Assembly (NCBI RefSeq): GCF_018343525.1
Contig: NZ_JAGYPH010000001.1
Coordinates: forward strand, 1 to 64,000
DNA length: 64,000 bases
Direction: 5' to 3'
From: Lederbergia citrea
GTDB taxonomy: Bacteria; Bacillota; Bacilli; Bacillales; Bacillaceae_C
The position numbers were made by a program, and so were the translations under genes. The notes under the pieces are model-generated. The model was given only the letters and a program-made list of their open reading frames with translations. It was not told the DNA's origin and did not search any database. Position 1 is the stretch's first letter. Every line of letters starts with the position of its first letter. Below are positions 8,826 through 18,316 of this stretch, one piece after another.

Positions 8826-10292
8826 ATGGGAGAAACGATTCCAAATTGGCTTCTTCAACGAGCATATTTAACGCCGAATCGGACAGCGCTTGTTTTTGAA
8901 AATCAATCGTGGTCCTTTCATCAAATGACCGAAATTGTCATGGACATGGCTTTTTCCCTTCATTCTCTAGAATTATCGCAGAGCAACACGGTGGCTGTAC
9001 TGATGAAGAACCGTCCTGAAACAGTGTGGGTTATTCATGCGCTTCAGCAGATAGGTGTCAAAACCGTTTTTCTTAATCATAGACTGACAGCCTCTGAATT
9101 AACTTTTCAAATAAAGGATAGTGGTGCCGAAGTAATAATATATGATGGTGATTTCTTACAAACAGTGGAAAAAATACTTTCGCAATATAAGATACAAGCA
9201 TTTACTGTTGATGAAATAAACCGCTTCGATAAAAAGGAGTTAACGGAAACGGAATTTTCTCTCGATCGAGTATGTTCAATCATGTACACTTCTGGAACGA
9301 CTGGAAAGCCAAAAGGTGTCATGCAAACATACGGCAATCATTGGTGGAGTGCTATTGGATCTTCATTAAATCTTGGACTTCAAGCAAATGATGCTTGGCT
9401 TTGTACAGTGCCGATTTTTCATATTAGTGGTATGTCGATTTTGATGAGAAGTGTCATCTACGGTATTCCCGTTTATTTGATGGAACAATTTGATGAAAAG
9501 AAAGCAAACACCTTATTGCAAAGTGGAAAAATAACCATCATGTCCGCAGTATCAGCGATGATGAATCGCATGCTTGCTGTTTTAGAGGATAAAACCTACC
9601 ATGCGAATTTTCGGTGCATGCTTCTAGGCGGGGGACCGGCTCCGCGTCCACTTCTAGAGGAATGTTTGAATAAAGGAATACCTGTATTTCAAACGTATGG
9701 GATGACAGAAACCTCCTCGCAAATTGTCACACTATCCCCGGAAGATAGTTTGAAAAAAATTGGTTCCGCAGGTAAACCCATATTTCCATCGCAAATAAAA
9801 GTGGTTTCAAATAGCGGTCAAAGCTTACCCAATGGAGAAATTGGCGAAATTACTGTAAAGGGGCCCAATGTAACGATTGGTTATTTAAACAGAGAGAAAG
9901 CTAATGAAGAATCCTTTCAAGATGGCTGGTTTTCAACAGGTGACCTTGGCCATTTGGATGAAGAAGGTTTTTTATACATACTTGATCGGCGTTCTGACTT
10001 AATCATATCTGGAGGAGAGAATATATATCCGGCAGAGATTGAAGAAGTGCTATTAGAGCATGACGGGGTGGTTGAAGCAGGTGTGACGGGAGTAGATGAT
10101 CCTATTTGGGGTCAGGTCCCATATGCTTTTATTGTTTCAAAGCAGGTTTTATCAGTAGAAGAGTTATTCCATTTCTGTCATGAAAGACTCGCTTCATATA
10201 AAGTTCCTAAGCAAATAATTCAAATTAAAGAACTGCCGAGAAATGGATCGAATAAGCTTATGCGCAGGAATTTAATTCAATATATAGATTGA
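8826..10292 (+). CDS. menE: o-Succinylbenzoate-CoA ligase
   Basis: 488 residues, adenylate-forming (ANL) enzyme activating o-succinylbenzoate with ATP and CoA. The P-loop-like A3 motif YTSGTTGKPKG is at 154-164. A5 is YGMTETSS, A7 is STGDLGHLDEEG, A8 is DRRSDLIISGGENIYP and the A10 lysine is near residue 477 (NGSNKL). In B. subtilis menC follows directly; here the next feature is a terminator and then unrelated genes on the other strand, so the OSB synthase needed to feed this enzyme must be encoded elsewhere. Confidence 0.96.
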   Translation: MGETIPNWLLQRAYLTPNRTALVFENQSWSFHQMTEIVMDMAFSLHSLELSQSNTVAVLMKNRPETVWVIHALQQIGVKTVFLNHRLTASELTFQIKDSGAEVIIYDGDFLQTVEKILSQYKIQAFTVDEINRFDKKELTETEFSLDRVCSIMYTSGTTGKPKGVMQTYGNHWWSAIGSSLNLGLQANDAWLCTVPIFHISGMSILMRSVIYGIPVYLMEQFDEKKANTLLQSGKITIMSAVSAMMNRMLAVLEDKTYHANFRCMLLGGGPAPRPLLEECLNKGIPVFQTYGMTETSSQIVTLSPEDSLKKIGSAGKPIFPSQIKVVSNSGQSLPNGEIGEITVKGPNVTIGYLNREKANEESFQDGWFSTGDLGHLDEEGFLYILDRRSDLIISGGENIYPAEIEEVLLEHDGVVEAGVTGVDDPIWGQVPYAFIVSKQVLSVEELFHFCHERLASYKVPKQIIQIKELPRNGSNKLMRRNLIQYID

Positions 10293-10298
10293 TTCATG

Positions 10299-10327
10299 AA
10301 GAGGGGCTGTATGGGACAGCCCCTCTT
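10299..10327 (+). terminator. Terminator after menE
   Basis: 12-bp stem AAGAGGGGCTGT-ATGGG-ACAGCCCCTCTT starting seven bases after the menE stop. The T-run is weak (AACTTTG), so termination may be incomplete. Confidence 0.75.
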
Positions 10328-10365
10328 AACTTTGTCCTTGGAAGTTTGTGCGTCCAAAGGCTTGT

Positions 10366-10518
10366 TTACTTTCGTTTAAATGTTTGGCAGTCGGTTTCAT
10401 GTTCAGTTTCGGCTTTTTTTCCAGTATGACTTACTACATAAATTGAATCAGCAGAACACTGATTGCCGTTTTTCCAATAATGACAGTTCTGCACTTCACA
10501 TAAAACATCTTCCGCCAT
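10366..10518 (-). CDS. DUF1540 small Cys-rich protein
   Basis: 50 residues. The four-Cys pattern (CEVQNC near the start, QCSADS, and the closing ETDCQTF) fits the DUF1540 family of small, probably metal-binding bacterial proteins; no function is established. A longer in-frame ORF starts 33 bases upstream, but the ATG at 10518 has AAAGGAGTG at ideal spacing. It lies alone between menE and yidD on the minus strand. Confidence 0.85.
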   Translation of the reverse strand: MAEDVLCEVQNCHYWKNGNQCSADSIYVVSHTGKKAETEHETDCQTFKRK

Positions 10519-10603
10519 GTGTATCACTCCTTTTAAGATATAGATACACAAATAGTTTTAGACTTTATGATCAGCCTTATGAGAGGAAATATTAAGCATC
10601 TAG

Positions 10604-10834
10604 TTAATCTTTCTTATTGTTCTCGGGAACAGGGTCCATTCCTCCGGGGTGAAACGGATGGCATTTCATTATTCTTTTTATGGTAAGCCAGCCGCCACGT
10701 ATAGCACCGAACCGTTGAATGGCTTCTATCCCGTATTGGGAACAGGTTGGGTAAAATCGGCAAGTTGGTGGTTTAATGGGGGAAATAACAACTTGATAAA
10801 ATCGAATGAATTTCAATAAAACAGATTTAAGCAT
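10604..10834 (-). CDS. yidD: Membrane protein insertion efficiency factor YidD
   Basis: 76 residues from the ATG at 10834, the usual YidD length. An N-terminal amphipathic segment is followed by the family block [18 protein letters not shown] with three conserved Cys and then [13 protein letters not shown]. YidD helps YidC/SpoIIIJ insert membrane proteins at the inner leaflet. A 24-residue upstream extension is in frame but has no YidD-like sequence. The Shine-Dalgarno (GAAAGAAG) is weak. Confidence 0.92.
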   Translation of the reverse strand: MLKSVLLKFIRFYQVVISPIKPPTCRFYPTCSQYGIEAIQRFGAIRGGWLTIKRIMKCHPFHPGGMDPVPENNKKD

Positions 10835-10929
10835 ATGATCGCTTCTTTCTATCTGATGTACACTTTTTTCCTTTGTCACTACGTAAGTTATTTTAGCATA
10901 ATTCAACCACGTCAGGAGAAAATAAACCT

Positions 10930-10954
10930 GTTTGACAGGAGAAAAAGAGGGTAA
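10930..10954 (+). promoter_or_regulatory. Sigma-B type general stress promoter of dps
   Basis: GTTTGA - 13 bases - GGGTAA closely fits the B. subtilis sigma-B consensus GTTTAA-N12-15-GGGTAT. It ends 24 bases before the dps start. B. subtilis dps is a known sigma-B gene, which supports the assignment. Confidence 0.75.
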
Positions 10955-10978
10955 TTATTTAGTAGGAGGAGTGATAAA

Positions 10979-11428
10979 ATGGCTGTAAATGATACGAAAA
11001 AATTAACACAAATTGTAAATAAACAAGTTGCCAATTGGACGGTTCTTTTTACAAAGCTACATAACTATCATTGGTATGTAAAAGGACATCACTTTTTTGT
11101 TCTTCATGACAAGTTTGAAGAACTTTATAATGAGGCAGCTGTTCATATTGACGAACTGGCAGAAAGATTGCTTGCACTTGAAGAAAATCCCGTTGCGACT
11201 CTAAAAGAATCATTGGAAATGGCAAGCATTAAAGAGGCTAATGGTGAACAAGACGCTGAAAGCATGGTTCAATCTATCGTTGATGACTTCACGATTATTA
11301 TTGAAGAATTAAAGGAAGGCATAGACCTTGCTACGGCGGCGGGTGATGATACGACGGGGGATATGCTGCTTGCTGTCCATCAGAGCTTAGAAAAGCATAA
11401 TTGGATGCTAAAAGCATATTTAGGATAA
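10979..11428 (+). CDS. dps: Dps-type mini-ferritin, DNA protection during stress
   Basis: 149 residues, four-helix ferritin fold. The intersubunit ferroxidase ligands match Dps: H31, H43, D58 and E62. Dps dodecamers oxidise and store iron with hydrogen peroxide and shield DNA. Strong ribosome site GTAGGAGGAG. Synteny with ytkD points to B. subtilis dps (ytkB) rather than mrgA. A sigma-B-like promoter sits directly upstream and a strong terminator downstream, so it is a single-gene stress unit. Confidence 0.95.
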   Translation: MAVNDTKKLTQIVNKQVANWTVLFTKLHNYHWYVKGHHFFVLHDKFEELYNEAAVHIDELAERLLALEENPVATLKESLEMASIKEANGEQDAESMVQSIVDDFTIIIEELKEGIDLATAAGDDTTGDMLLAVHQSLEKHNWMLKAYLG

Positions 11429-11431
11429 GTG

Positions 11432-11466
11432 AAGGGCTGTCCCAATTTATGGGACAGCCCCTTTTC
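11432..11466 (+). terminator. Terminator of dps
   Basis: Stem GGGCTGTCCCA/TGGGACAGCCC with loop ATTTA followed by CTTTTCT. The stem resembles the one after menE. Confidence 0.92.
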
Positions 11467-11480
11467 TATGTATGAAATCA

Positions 11481-11723
11481 TTAATGCAAATGTTTGGATG
11501 ATGCGGGATACCCCTCTGATTGAGCAAACTTCCCCTTTAACGCTTCCAGTAAGTACAAACGAATGAAATATTGTAGTTCATGTTCATTCATATCCTTTAC
11601 AATCCCCATTAATTCATCCCGGTCGTAATGCTCTAATACCGCAAATGTAATCATATCTAAATCTTCTTCATCACCTGATAGCTTATCGCGATACATGGCA
11701 AATAACTCGTCAACTAGCTTCAT
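11481..11723 (-). CDS. Conserved small acidic protein, DUF6154-like
   Basis: 80 residues, mostly helical and acidic, opening MKLVDELFAMYRDKL and containing YDRDELMGIVKDMNEHELQ. I recall a similar Bacillaceae family (DUF6154) at this locus, but no function is known and the family name is from memory. A GTG four codons upstream also opens the frame, but GAGGTGAG seven bases before the ATG at 11723 favours the ATG. It is convergent with dps. Confidence 0.75.
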   Translation of the reverse strand: MKLVDELFAMYRDKLSGDEEDLDMITFAVLEHYDRDELMGIVKDMNEHELQYFIRLYLLEALKGKFAQSEGYPASSKHLH

Positions 11724-11926
11724 GTTGTTTCTCACCTCTTTTATTATAAAATGATCATCCCATATTCATTCTGTCCAATCAACTAATATTTGTCTTATAC
11801 CCGCATAAAAAATTTGCAATCAATATTTTTTAGAAAAATCCTGTTAAGAATAAAATAGGTGTGAGAGCAGCAAAATATGCATAGGATTTTTTTTATCAGA
11901 ACGCAATGATGAGGAGGATGAAGATC

Positions 11927-12253
11927 GTGGAGGACAAGAAAACATATTATATATCGGTTGGTGCGGGAGAAATTATGACCACAGCAAACGATTCTCCATG
12001 GCAATTTAAAATTGAAGCAACGGATGATGAAATAACACGGCTGCGGGAGATATTTGATTCCAATTATGATAACAGTATAGATGATTTTCTTCGCGCCCAT
12101 ATCCCATTTATAGAATACCATAATGATCCGACAAATGATCAACATGACGAAAATTTAATTCGAATTTATGAAATGATACACCGGCTTGGAGATGAGGAAG
12201 CTAGAAATCATGTAGAGAACATGGGAATATTGAACGGTTTTACAAGTGAATAA
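11927..12253 (+). CDS. Conserved hypothetical protein upstream of ytkD
   Basis: 108 residues from a GTG at 11927. The frame is open from an ATG at 11906, but the perfect ribosome site GAGGAGG at 11911-11917 lies inside that extension and is spaced nine bases from the GTG, so the GTG is chosen. Sequence is soluble and acidic (TTANDSPWQFKIEATDDE, HIPFIEYHND). I do not recognise a characterised domain; similar small proteins sit next to ytkD in other Bacillaceae. It precedes ytkD by 77 bases in the same direction. Confidence 0.75.
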   Translation: MEDKKTYYISVGAGEIMTTANDSPWQFKIEATDDEITRLREIFDSNYDNSIDDFLRAHIPFIEYHNDPTNDQHDENLIRIYEMIHRLGDEEARNHVENMGILNGFTSE

Positions 12254-12330
12254 AAAGAGCGCTAATTTCGTACTTGATCCATTGTTTCAAGTATAATGGT
12301 TCTATCTTGTGCAGACATGGAGAGAGTACG

Positions 12331-12807
12331 ATGTTTGAATTTAATGACGTAAAAGGAAATCAGGTCTTCCTTTCCTTTAAACAAGCTTCCTTTTCTATTG
12401 AAGCGCGACACGTTCTAGTCATATGCCGCTTTCAAAAAAAGTGGCTGCTAACAAACCATTCGGTGCGTGGCCTCGAATTTCCTGGTGGAAAAGTAGAAGA
12501 CCAAGAAAATATAAACGAAACCGCATTTAGAGAAGTATATGAGGAAACTGGTGGGATTGTTCAATCACTCACCTTTATTGGCGAATATTTTATTGAGGAT
12601 GTAGATTTGGGGCCATTTGTAAAAGCCATATTTTTCGCTCATATCGATAAACTTGATGTAAAGGCCGATTACATGGAAACAGGAGGACCTGTTTTAATTA
12701 GTGACGATATTTTAGCTAAGCTTCCTAATCCCGAATTTAGCTTCATTATGCAAGATGAGGTAGTATTACGAGCCTTGGCCAAAGTAAAAGAACTAGGCCT
12801 AATATAA
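12331..12807 (+). CDS. ytkD: Nudix hydrolase YtkD (RNA 5' pyrophosphohydrolase / 8-oxo-dGTPase)
   Basis: 158 residues, the length of B. subtilis YtkD, from the ATG at 12331 with GGAGAG upstream; a 19-residue longer frame lacks a ribosome site. The Nudix box is complete at residues 53-75: G-X5-E, then REVYEETGG. B. subtilis YtkD is reported to hydrolyse 8-oxo-dGTP and to act as an RNA pyrophosphohydrolase. Gene order dps-ytkD is conserved. Confidence 0.92.
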   Translation: MFEFNDVKGNQVFLSFKQASFSIEARHVLVICRFQKKWLLTNHSVRGLEFPGGKVEDQENINETAFREVYEETGGIVQSLTFIGEYFIEDVDLGPFVKAIFFAHIDKLDVKADYMETGGPVLISDDILAKLPNPEFSFIMQDEVVLRALAKVKELGLI

Positions 12808-12812
12808 GTAAA

Positions 12813-12840
12813 AGGCTGTTTCCACCTTCGGAAACAGCCT
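12813..12840. terminator. Bidirectional terminator between ytkD and ytlD
   Basis: 11-bp stem AGGCTGTTTCC-ACCTTC-GGAAACAGCCT between convergent genes. It overlaps the last two bases of ytlD. Confidence 0.85.
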
Positions 12841-13636
12841 ATTCTTTATCTTTAATTAATTTTTTTTCGAGCCATTCGACTACTTTATACATCATTGTCG
12901 CAAAAATGGCTATGAGCAATAGTGAAAGCATGACGAGCGTGAAGTTGAATACCTGGAAACCATATATGATCATGTAGCCGAGCCCTTTCGCAGAAACGAG
13001 AAATTCTCCGACAATGACACCTACCCAGGATAAACCAACATTCACTTTTAAAGTAGAAATGATCGTCGGAAAAGAGGCAGGGAGGATGGCTTCCTGAAAT
13101 TTTTGCCGTCTCGAAGCCCCGAAAGTACTTAACACTTTTAAATAGTTATTATCAACACTGCGAAATGCTGTGTAAACGACGATCGTTGTGATAATTATAG
13201 ATATGATGGCGCCCATTGCAATGATGGAAGTAAACCCGGGACCAAGTCCAACAATCAAAATAGGTCCAAGAGCAACCTTTGGCATGGCATTCATGATTAC
13301 GAGATATGGGTCAAGGATTTTAGATAGAAAAGGGGACCACCATAGAACGGCTGCTAAGATTGTACCTAGAATCGTTCCAAGGACAAAGCCGAACACTGTT
13401 TCAAATACAGTTACGCCCAAATGTGTAAAGATCGTAGAATCGGCCACTTTTTCAATGAATAAATTTCCAACTTTTGATGGGTAACTGAAAATAAGTGGGT
13501 CAATCCATTGGAGTCTGCTCGCTATTTCCCAAAAAGAAAAAAGAATGATGAAAATGAGAAGCTGATAAAAAAGCACCCATTTTTTTTCTGCGGCTATTTT
13601 TTGTTTATAATGCTCATACAGGAGATTTGGGTCCAC
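12839..13636 (-). CDS. ytlD: ABC importer permease (SsuC/TauC type)
   Basis: Membrane permease with about six segments and the EAA-like loop [20 protein letters not shown] that contacts the ATPase. The frame is open to an ATG at 13714, but that would overlap ytlC by 101 bases. A GTG at 13636 with TGAGGAAA upstream (overlap 23 bases) is the likelier start, giving 265 residues. Last gene of ytlA-ytlC-ytlD. The family carries nitrate, sulfonate, taurine or thiamine-precursor substrates; the substrate here is not determinable. Confidence 0.88.
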   Translation of the reverse strand: MDPNLLYEHYKQKIAAEKKWVLFYQLLIFIILFSFWEIASRLQWIDPLIFSYPSKVGNLFIEKVADSTIFTHLGVTVFETVFGFVLGTILGTILAAVLWWSPFLSKILDPYLVIMNAMPKVALGPILIVGLGPGFTSIIAMGAIISIIITTIVVYTAFRSVDNNYLKVLSTFGASRRQKFQEAILPASFPTIISTLKVNVGLSWVGVIVGEFLVSAKGLGYMIIYGFQVFNFTLVMLSLLLIAIFATMMYKVVEWLEKKLIKDKE

Positions 13637-14405
13637 TATTTTCCTCAAGCGACTCCAACTCCTTCCATATTTCTTGAAATAAAATGTTATATTCCTCTGT
13701 ACTTCGAGCATCAAAGGGCTTCAGTTTTCGGAGTGAATTCGGTACTTCGAACGTTTTATGAAGCCTGCCGGGATTAGCGGAAAAAAGCAAGATTCGGTCG
13801 CTCATAGCAATGGCTTCTCCGATATCATGGGTAACAAGCACGGCAGTTTTTCCATATTCCTTCAATATTTCAAAGACGAGGTCTTCTAGTTTCAGTTTGG
13901 TTTGGTAATCAAGAGCGGAAAAAGGCTCATCCAGAAGCAGTAATTTCGGATTGACTGCCATTGTTCTAGCTAAAGCTGCTCTCTGGCGCATGCCGCCTGA
14001 AAGCTGTCGGGGAAATTGCTTCTCTACCCCAGCCAAACCTATTTGCTCTAAAAAGTATAAAGCAGTGAGTTGAGAAACTTCGTCGAGCCGTCCATTTAAT
14101 TTAAGTCCAAGTAATATATTTTCTTCTATCGTTTTCCACGGAAATAAATAATCCTGCTGAAGCATATAGCCAATTAAATTGGAATGGTAGGCAGGGGGCT
14201 TTTGATCTATGGTAACTGAACCAATTGTGGGCATGATTAATCCTGACAAAATCGAGAGCATGGTTGTTTTTCCGCAGCCACTTGGACCTAGAAGTGAGAC
14301 GAATTCTCCTTCATCAATTTTAAAGGAAACATCCTCCAATGCTTTTGTGGCAGAGGAGGGAGAAAAATAATGGTGGCCGACTTTTTCAACAACGAGAAAG
14401 CTCAT
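13614..14405 (-). CDS. ytlC: ABC importer ATP-binding subunit
   Basis: 263 residues. Walker [10 protein letters not shown] at 40-48, signature LSGGMRQ at 135-141, Walker B LLLLDE at 155-160 and the switch His in VLVTHD. AAAGGAGGG precedes the ATG. It lies between the substrate-binding protein gene (14 bases away) and the overlapping permease gene, forming one operon on the minus strand. Closest family type is SsuB/TauB. Confidence 0.94.
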   Translation of the reverse strand: MSFLVVEKVGHHYFSPSSATKALEDVSFKIDEGEFVSLLGPSGCGKTTMLSILSGLIMPTIGSVTIDQKPPAYHSNLIGYMLQQDYLFPWKTIEENILLGLKLNGRLDEVSQLTALYFLEQIGLAGVEKQFPRQLSGGMRQRAALARTMAVNPKLLLLDEPFSALDYQTKLKLEDLVFEILKEYGKTAVLVTHDIGEAIAMSDRILLFSANPGRLHKTFEVPNSLRKLKPFDARSTEEYNILFQEIWKELESLEENSGPKSPV

Positions 14406-14419
14406 AACACGGCCCTCCT

Positions 14420-15421
14420 TTATTTTTTGGTTACCTTTTCCACAATCTTTGTATTCACAAGCTTTTCATATTCAACTTGCTTAGGTAATTCGCCGGCTTC
14501 ATCCATGATTGCTTGTAGATTATCCCAGCTATCCTTTGTTAGCTTCATTTCTTTTGCAAATGAGCCTTGGCTTTTATAGCGCTCAACTACCGTTGCCAAT
14601 GTCCCAAGATCTGAGTCTTCGAAGAAAGGATGAACTACTTTAGCAATCTCTGCAGCACTGTTATCTTCAACCCATTGATGTGCTTTATGGAGTGCGCGGA
14701 CAAATTTTTCTACTGTCGCTTCGTTTTTGTCAATATAGCTTGCTTTTGCCATAAATGATGTATATGGTACCTTGCCAGACTCTTTACCAAAAGAAGCAAC
14801 AATATGACCTTTTCCCTCTTTCTCAAAAATGGAGGCAGTTGGTTCAAATAGCTGAACATAATCTCCTGTACCTGAGCCGAAAGCATTAGCAATATTTGCG
14901 AAATCGATATTTTGGATTAAATCTAAATCTGCATGAGGATCAATTCCGTGCTTTTTCAATACAAATTCCCCAACCATTTGCGGCATTCCACCTTTACGCT
15001 GGCCAAGAAATGTGGAACCCTTTAACATTCCCCATTCAAAATGATCAATTTTATCTCTAGAGACGAGAAAGGTTCCATCTGTTTGCGTCAGCATGGCAAA
15101 GTTAATGACTGGATCCGATGCCCCTTGCGCATAGACGTATATGGACGTTTCTGAGCCTACAAGCGCAATATCAGCACCGTCAGACAAAAGGGCTGTCATC
15201 GTTTTATCCCCGCCCCAGGCTGTTGTTAATTCGACATCAAGACCTTCATCTTTAAAAAATCCTTTTTCAAGTGCAACATATTGGGGAGTATAGAAAATGG
15301 AACGGGTTACTTCGGCCAGCCTGACTTTTTCTAAGTCGCCTTTTTGATCACATGCTACTGCGGTCATTGCAACTAAAGTGGCAATAACAATGAGGATTAA
15401 GGCTTTCAGCATTGGTTTCAT
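14420..15421 (-). CDS. ytlA: ABC importer substrate-binding lipoprotein (NMT1/SsuA-like)
   Basis: 333 residues. A lipoprotein signal peptide has lipobox AVAC with Cys24. The mature part begins like NMT1/THI5 and SsuA proteins: SIFYTPQYVALEKGFF followed by GLDVELTTAWGGDKTM and LLSDGADIALVG. It captures the ligand outside the membrane for ytlCD. Strong AAAGGAGG upstream. First gene of the operon; no riboswitch is evident in the 112-base leader, so the ligand remains open. Confidence 0.92.
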   Translation of the reverse strand: MKPMLKALILIVIATLVAMTAVACDQKGDLEKVRLAEVTRSIFYTPQYVALEKGFFKDEGLDVELTTAWGGDKTMTALLSDGADIALVGSETSIYVYAQGASDPVINFAMLTQTDGTFLVSRDKIDHFEWGMLKGSTFLGQRKGGMPQMVGEFVLKKHGIDPHADLDLIQNIDFANIANAFGSGTGDYVQLFEPTASIFEKEGKGHIVASFGKESGKVPYTSFMAKASYIDKNEATVEKFVRALHKAHQWVEDNSAAEIAKVVHPFFEDSDLGTLATVVERYKSQGSFAKEMKLTKDSWDNLQAIMDEAGELPKQVEYEKLVNTKIVEKVTKK

Positions 15422-15533
15422 CGATTAATTCCTCCTTTTAAGTGCCTGGTGAGGCAAAATTAACTTGGGCTACCATATCGTATGAACTATAAGAAAATGT
15501 GTGATAGCCTATTTTTAGAGGAAAAGGAACAAT

Positions 15534-16379
15534 ATGAATGGAGGGAGTAAAATATCAATGGCTATACAATATATGCTGGAAATACAACCGTTTCCTTCAC
15601 CAAATCCGTTCGTACGATTATTTTCCGTTACATATTTATCCGGTGAATTAAAAGTGAAAGGTTTACTTGCTGAGCCAAAAGAGCCGGGATTGTACGAAGG
15701 TTTCCTCTACTTAAGAGGTGGGATTAAAAATGTTGGGATGGTTCGCCCGGCGAGAATTGCACAATTTGCAGCGGAGGGGTTCATCGTTTTTGCCCCCTTC
15801 TACCGTGGCAATCGAGGTGGGGAAGGCAACGAGGATTTTGCTGGTGCAGATAGGGAGGATGCTTTTACTGCCTTTGAATTGTTAAAGGCGCACCCATCTG
15901 TGAAGAAGGACCGAGTACATATATTTGGTTTTTCGAGAGGAGGGGTGATGGCTTTGTTAACTGGTATTCACTATGTGGATGCCGCTTCTATTGTGACATG
16001 GGGAGGAGTGACAGATATGGTACTCACCTATGTTGAAAGGAAGGACCTAAGAAGAATGATGAAAAGAGTCATCGGCGGAACACCAAAAACAGAGCCGAAA
16101 GAATATGAATTTCGTACACCACTCTATGAACTGGAAAAGTTGAAGGCACCGGTCCTCATTATTCATGGTGAGTTGGACGGAAACGTATCAATAGAACATG
16201 CTAAGCGCCTTGAGAAAAGATTGAACTCCCTTGGGAAGTATGTAGATACTTGGTATTTTAAAAATTTCACACATTATTTTCCTCCAGCTCGAAATCGAGA
16301 AGTTGTCACCGATTTATGCATGTGGATGAAACGGCAATCATGTATAATGGAAGCAAGTGAAGGACGCGCTAATCAGTAA
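15534..16379 (+). CDS. ytmA: S9-like alpha/beta hydrolase YtmA
   Basis: 281 residues. Strongly resembles B. subtilis YtmA (for example GFLYLRGGIKNVGMVRP and GNEDFAGADREDAF). Prolyl-oligopeptidase-type alpha/beta hydrolase with nucleophile Ser in FGFSRGG, acid Asp in HGELDGNVS and His in NFTHYFPP. Substrate unknown. Two starts are possible: ATG 15534 with AAAGGA five bases away, or ATG 15558 with GGAGGG but 12-base spacing. Divergent from ytlA, followed by ytmB. Confidence 0.9.
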   Translation: MNGGSKISMAIQYMLEIQPFPSPNPFVRLFSVTYLSGELKVKGLLAEPKEPGLYEGFLYLRGGIKNVGMVRPARIAQFAAEGFIVFAPFYRGNRGGEGNEDFAGADREDAFTAFELLKAHPSVKKDRVHIFGFSRGGVMALLTGIHYVDAASIVTWGGVTDMVLTYVERKDLRRMMKRVIGGTPKTEPKEYEFRTPLYELEKLKAPVLIIHGELDGNVSIEHAKRLEKRLNSLGKYVDTWYFKNFTHYFPPARNREVVTDLCMWMKRQSCIMEASEGRANQ

Positions 16380-16404
16380 TAAAAACGGATAAGGGGGATT
16401 CAGA

Positions 16405-16647
16405 ATGGGAATGCCACTTGAATTGAATACGATGATCGTTACAAAGGGAAATGAAAAAAGACAAAATGATAATATCTTTACGCTTGAAAAATCGGGGTAT
16501 AGACTATATCCCATTGATATTCCACTAGAGGTCCGCTATTCCAAGGACAGTGAAAACAGGGCAACAGCTGTTATTCAAAAAGTGGAATGGGCAAACGAAA
16601 CTACGATTGTCACTTATAAGCTTGTATCTTTGCACTCGATTAATTAA
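16405..16647 (+). CDS. ytmB: DUF2584 protein YtmB
   Basis: 80 residues, same length and pattern as B. subtilis YtmB (MGMPLELNTMIVTKG start, TYKLVSLHSIN end). DUF2584, function unknown. AAGGGGGA precedes the ATG; 25 bases after ytmA, probably co-transcribed. Confidence 0.9.
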   Translation: MGMPLELNTMIVTKGNEKRQNDNIFTLEKSGYRLYPIDIPLEVRYSKDSENRATAVIQKVEWANETTIVTYKLVSLHSIN

Positions 16648-16650
16648 CAA

Positions 16651-16683
16651 ACAAACCCGCAGGTTTTCTCCGCGGGTTTGTTT
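16651..16683. terminator. Bidirectional terminator ytmB / pckA
   Basis: Stem ACAAACCCGC / GCGGGTTTGT with an 11-base loop. A/T-rich flanks on both sides between convergent genes. Confidence 0.9.
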
Positions 16684-16694
16684 GATGTGGCCTG

Positions 16695-18281
16695 TTATAC
16701 GAGCGGGCCACCCATTTGCTCAATTTTTTTATCTATATCGGCAAAATGAGAAAAGTTTTCTTTGAACTTTCCAGCAAGTTGAGTTGCTATACGCTTGTAA
16801 TTCTCCTCATCCTCCCAAGCTTTAGAAGGCTGCAGCACCTCATCAGGAACTCCGTTAATATGAAGCGGAATGTTTAATCCGAAAATTTCATCTTTAATTG
16901 TTTCCACATGATTTAATTCTCCGTTTATTGCAGCTTGGACCATCGATCGCGTTTCACTCAGTTTCATTCTTTTACCGGTTCCATATTCGCCGCCAGTCCA
17001 GCCGGTGTTTACTAGAAACACTTGAACCTGATGGTCGTCAATTTTCTTGCCCAGCATGTTAGCATAGCGTTCAGCTGGAAGAGGCAAAAAAGGCGACCCA
17101 AAGCAAGTTGAAAAAGTCGCCTGAGGTGAAGTCACATCACGTTCAGTTCCGGCAAGCTTTGATGTATATCCACTTAAGAAATGATACATCGCCTGTTCCT
17201 TTGTTAGTTTGCTAATTGGAGGCAAAACTCCAAAGGCATCAGCAGTTAAAAAGATAATTGTAGACGGATGCCCAGCTATACTTGGATCGACATTATTTTT
17301 GATTGCTTGAATTGGATATGCTGCTCTTGTATTCTCTGTTAAAGAAGTATCGCTATAAATGGCTTGACGTGTATGTTTGTTGACGCTTACATTTTCCAAA
17401 ACTGTGCCAAATGAAATGGCTTCGTATATTTGCGGTTCTTTTTCTTCCGTTAATCCCGCTGTTTTAGCATAGCAGCCACCCTCAATATTAAAAACTCCAT
17501 TAGAGGACCATCCATGTTCATCGTCCCCGATTAACCGACGGCTTGGATCAGCTGATAAAGTTGTTTTACCAGTTCCGGATAAGCCGAAAAAAAGCGCAAC
17601 ATCGTTATCAAGACCGACATTGGCTGAACAATGCATGGAGAAAACATCCTTTTCAGGAAGAACAAAATTCATGACGGAGAAAATAGATTTCTTCATTTCT
17701 CCTGCATATTCGGTACCACCAATTAGTACGATCCTCTGTTCAAAAGAGACGATAATAAAAGTTTCAGAGTTTGTGCCGTCAATTTCGGGTGAAGCTTTAA
17801 AGCCGGGAGCAGAAATGATCGTGAATTCTGACTCGAACTCTTTTATTTCTTGATCCAAAGGTCTAATAAAGAGCTGATGGGCAAATAAGTTATGCCAAGC
17901 GTATTCGTTGATTACTTGAATGGGCAGGCGATACTGCTCGTCCGCACCTGCAAAGCCTTTGAATGAAAAAATTTCATCTTTTGATTCCAAATAATCGGTT
18001 ACTTTTGAATATAGACGTTCAAACGCTTCGGGGGAGATGGGTTTATTAACGGCACCCCAATTAATTTTGTCGATACTTGCTCGTTCTTTAACTATGAATT
18101 TGTCCTTAGGGGAGCGTCCGGTGTATTTTCCAGTTTCTACACGAACGGCGCCTGAAGATGTGAGAATTCCTTCATTTCGGTTTAGGATTTTTTCTACGAG
18201 CTCTGGAACTGAAAGTTGAAAATGAATGGTCGGTCCGTTCTTTGATGATTCATATTCACGCTTCATTCCTAATAAATTCAT
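16695..18281 (-). CDS. pckA: Phosphoenolpyruvate carboxykinase (ATP)
   Basis: 528 residues from the ATG at 18281 (AAAGGATG upstream), matching the 527 of B. subtilis; a 15-residue upstream extension is ignored. Converts oxaloacetate and ATP to PEP in gluconeogenesis. The kinase P-loop GLSGTGKT is at 233-240, followed by [16 protein letters not shown]; oxaloacetate-binding Arg in TGRSPKD at 54-60 and [12 protein letters not shown] at 188-199 are present. The promoter carries a CcpN-type operator, consistent with glucose repression known for B. subtilis pckA. Confidence 0.97.
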   Translation of the reverse strand: MNLLGMKREYESSKNGPTIHFQLSVPELVEKILNRNEGILTSSGAVRVETGKYTGRSPKDKFIVKERASIDKINWGAVNKPISPEAFERLYSKVTDYLESKDEIFSFKGFAGADEQYRLPIQVINEYAWHNLFAHQLFIRPLDQEIKEFESEFTIISAPGFKASPEIDGTNSETFIIVSFEQRIVLIGGTEYAGEMKKSIFSVMNFVLPEKDVFSMHCSANVGLDNDVALFFGLSGTGKTTLSADPSRRLIGDDEHGWSSNGVFNIEGGCYAKTAGLTEEKEPQIYEAISFGTVLENVSVNKHTRQAIYSDTSLTENTRAAYPIQAIKNNVDPSIAGHPSTIIFLTADAFGVLPPISKLTKEQAMYHFLSGYTSKLAGTERDVTSPQATFSTCFGSPFLPLPAERYANMLGKKIDDHQVQVFLVNTGWTGGEYGTGKRMKLSETRSMVQAAINGELNHVETIKDEIFGLNIPLHINGVPDEVLQPSKAWEDEENYKRIATQLAGKFKENFSHFADIDKKIEQMGGPLV

Positions 18282-18316
18282 CTCATTTTCATCCTTTTTG
18301 GATTTATTTGATAAAA

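Noticed and set aside
13637..13714. Longer ytlD start at an ATG
   Set aside because: It would overlap ytlC by 101 bases with no clear ribosome site; the GTG at 13636 is more economical.
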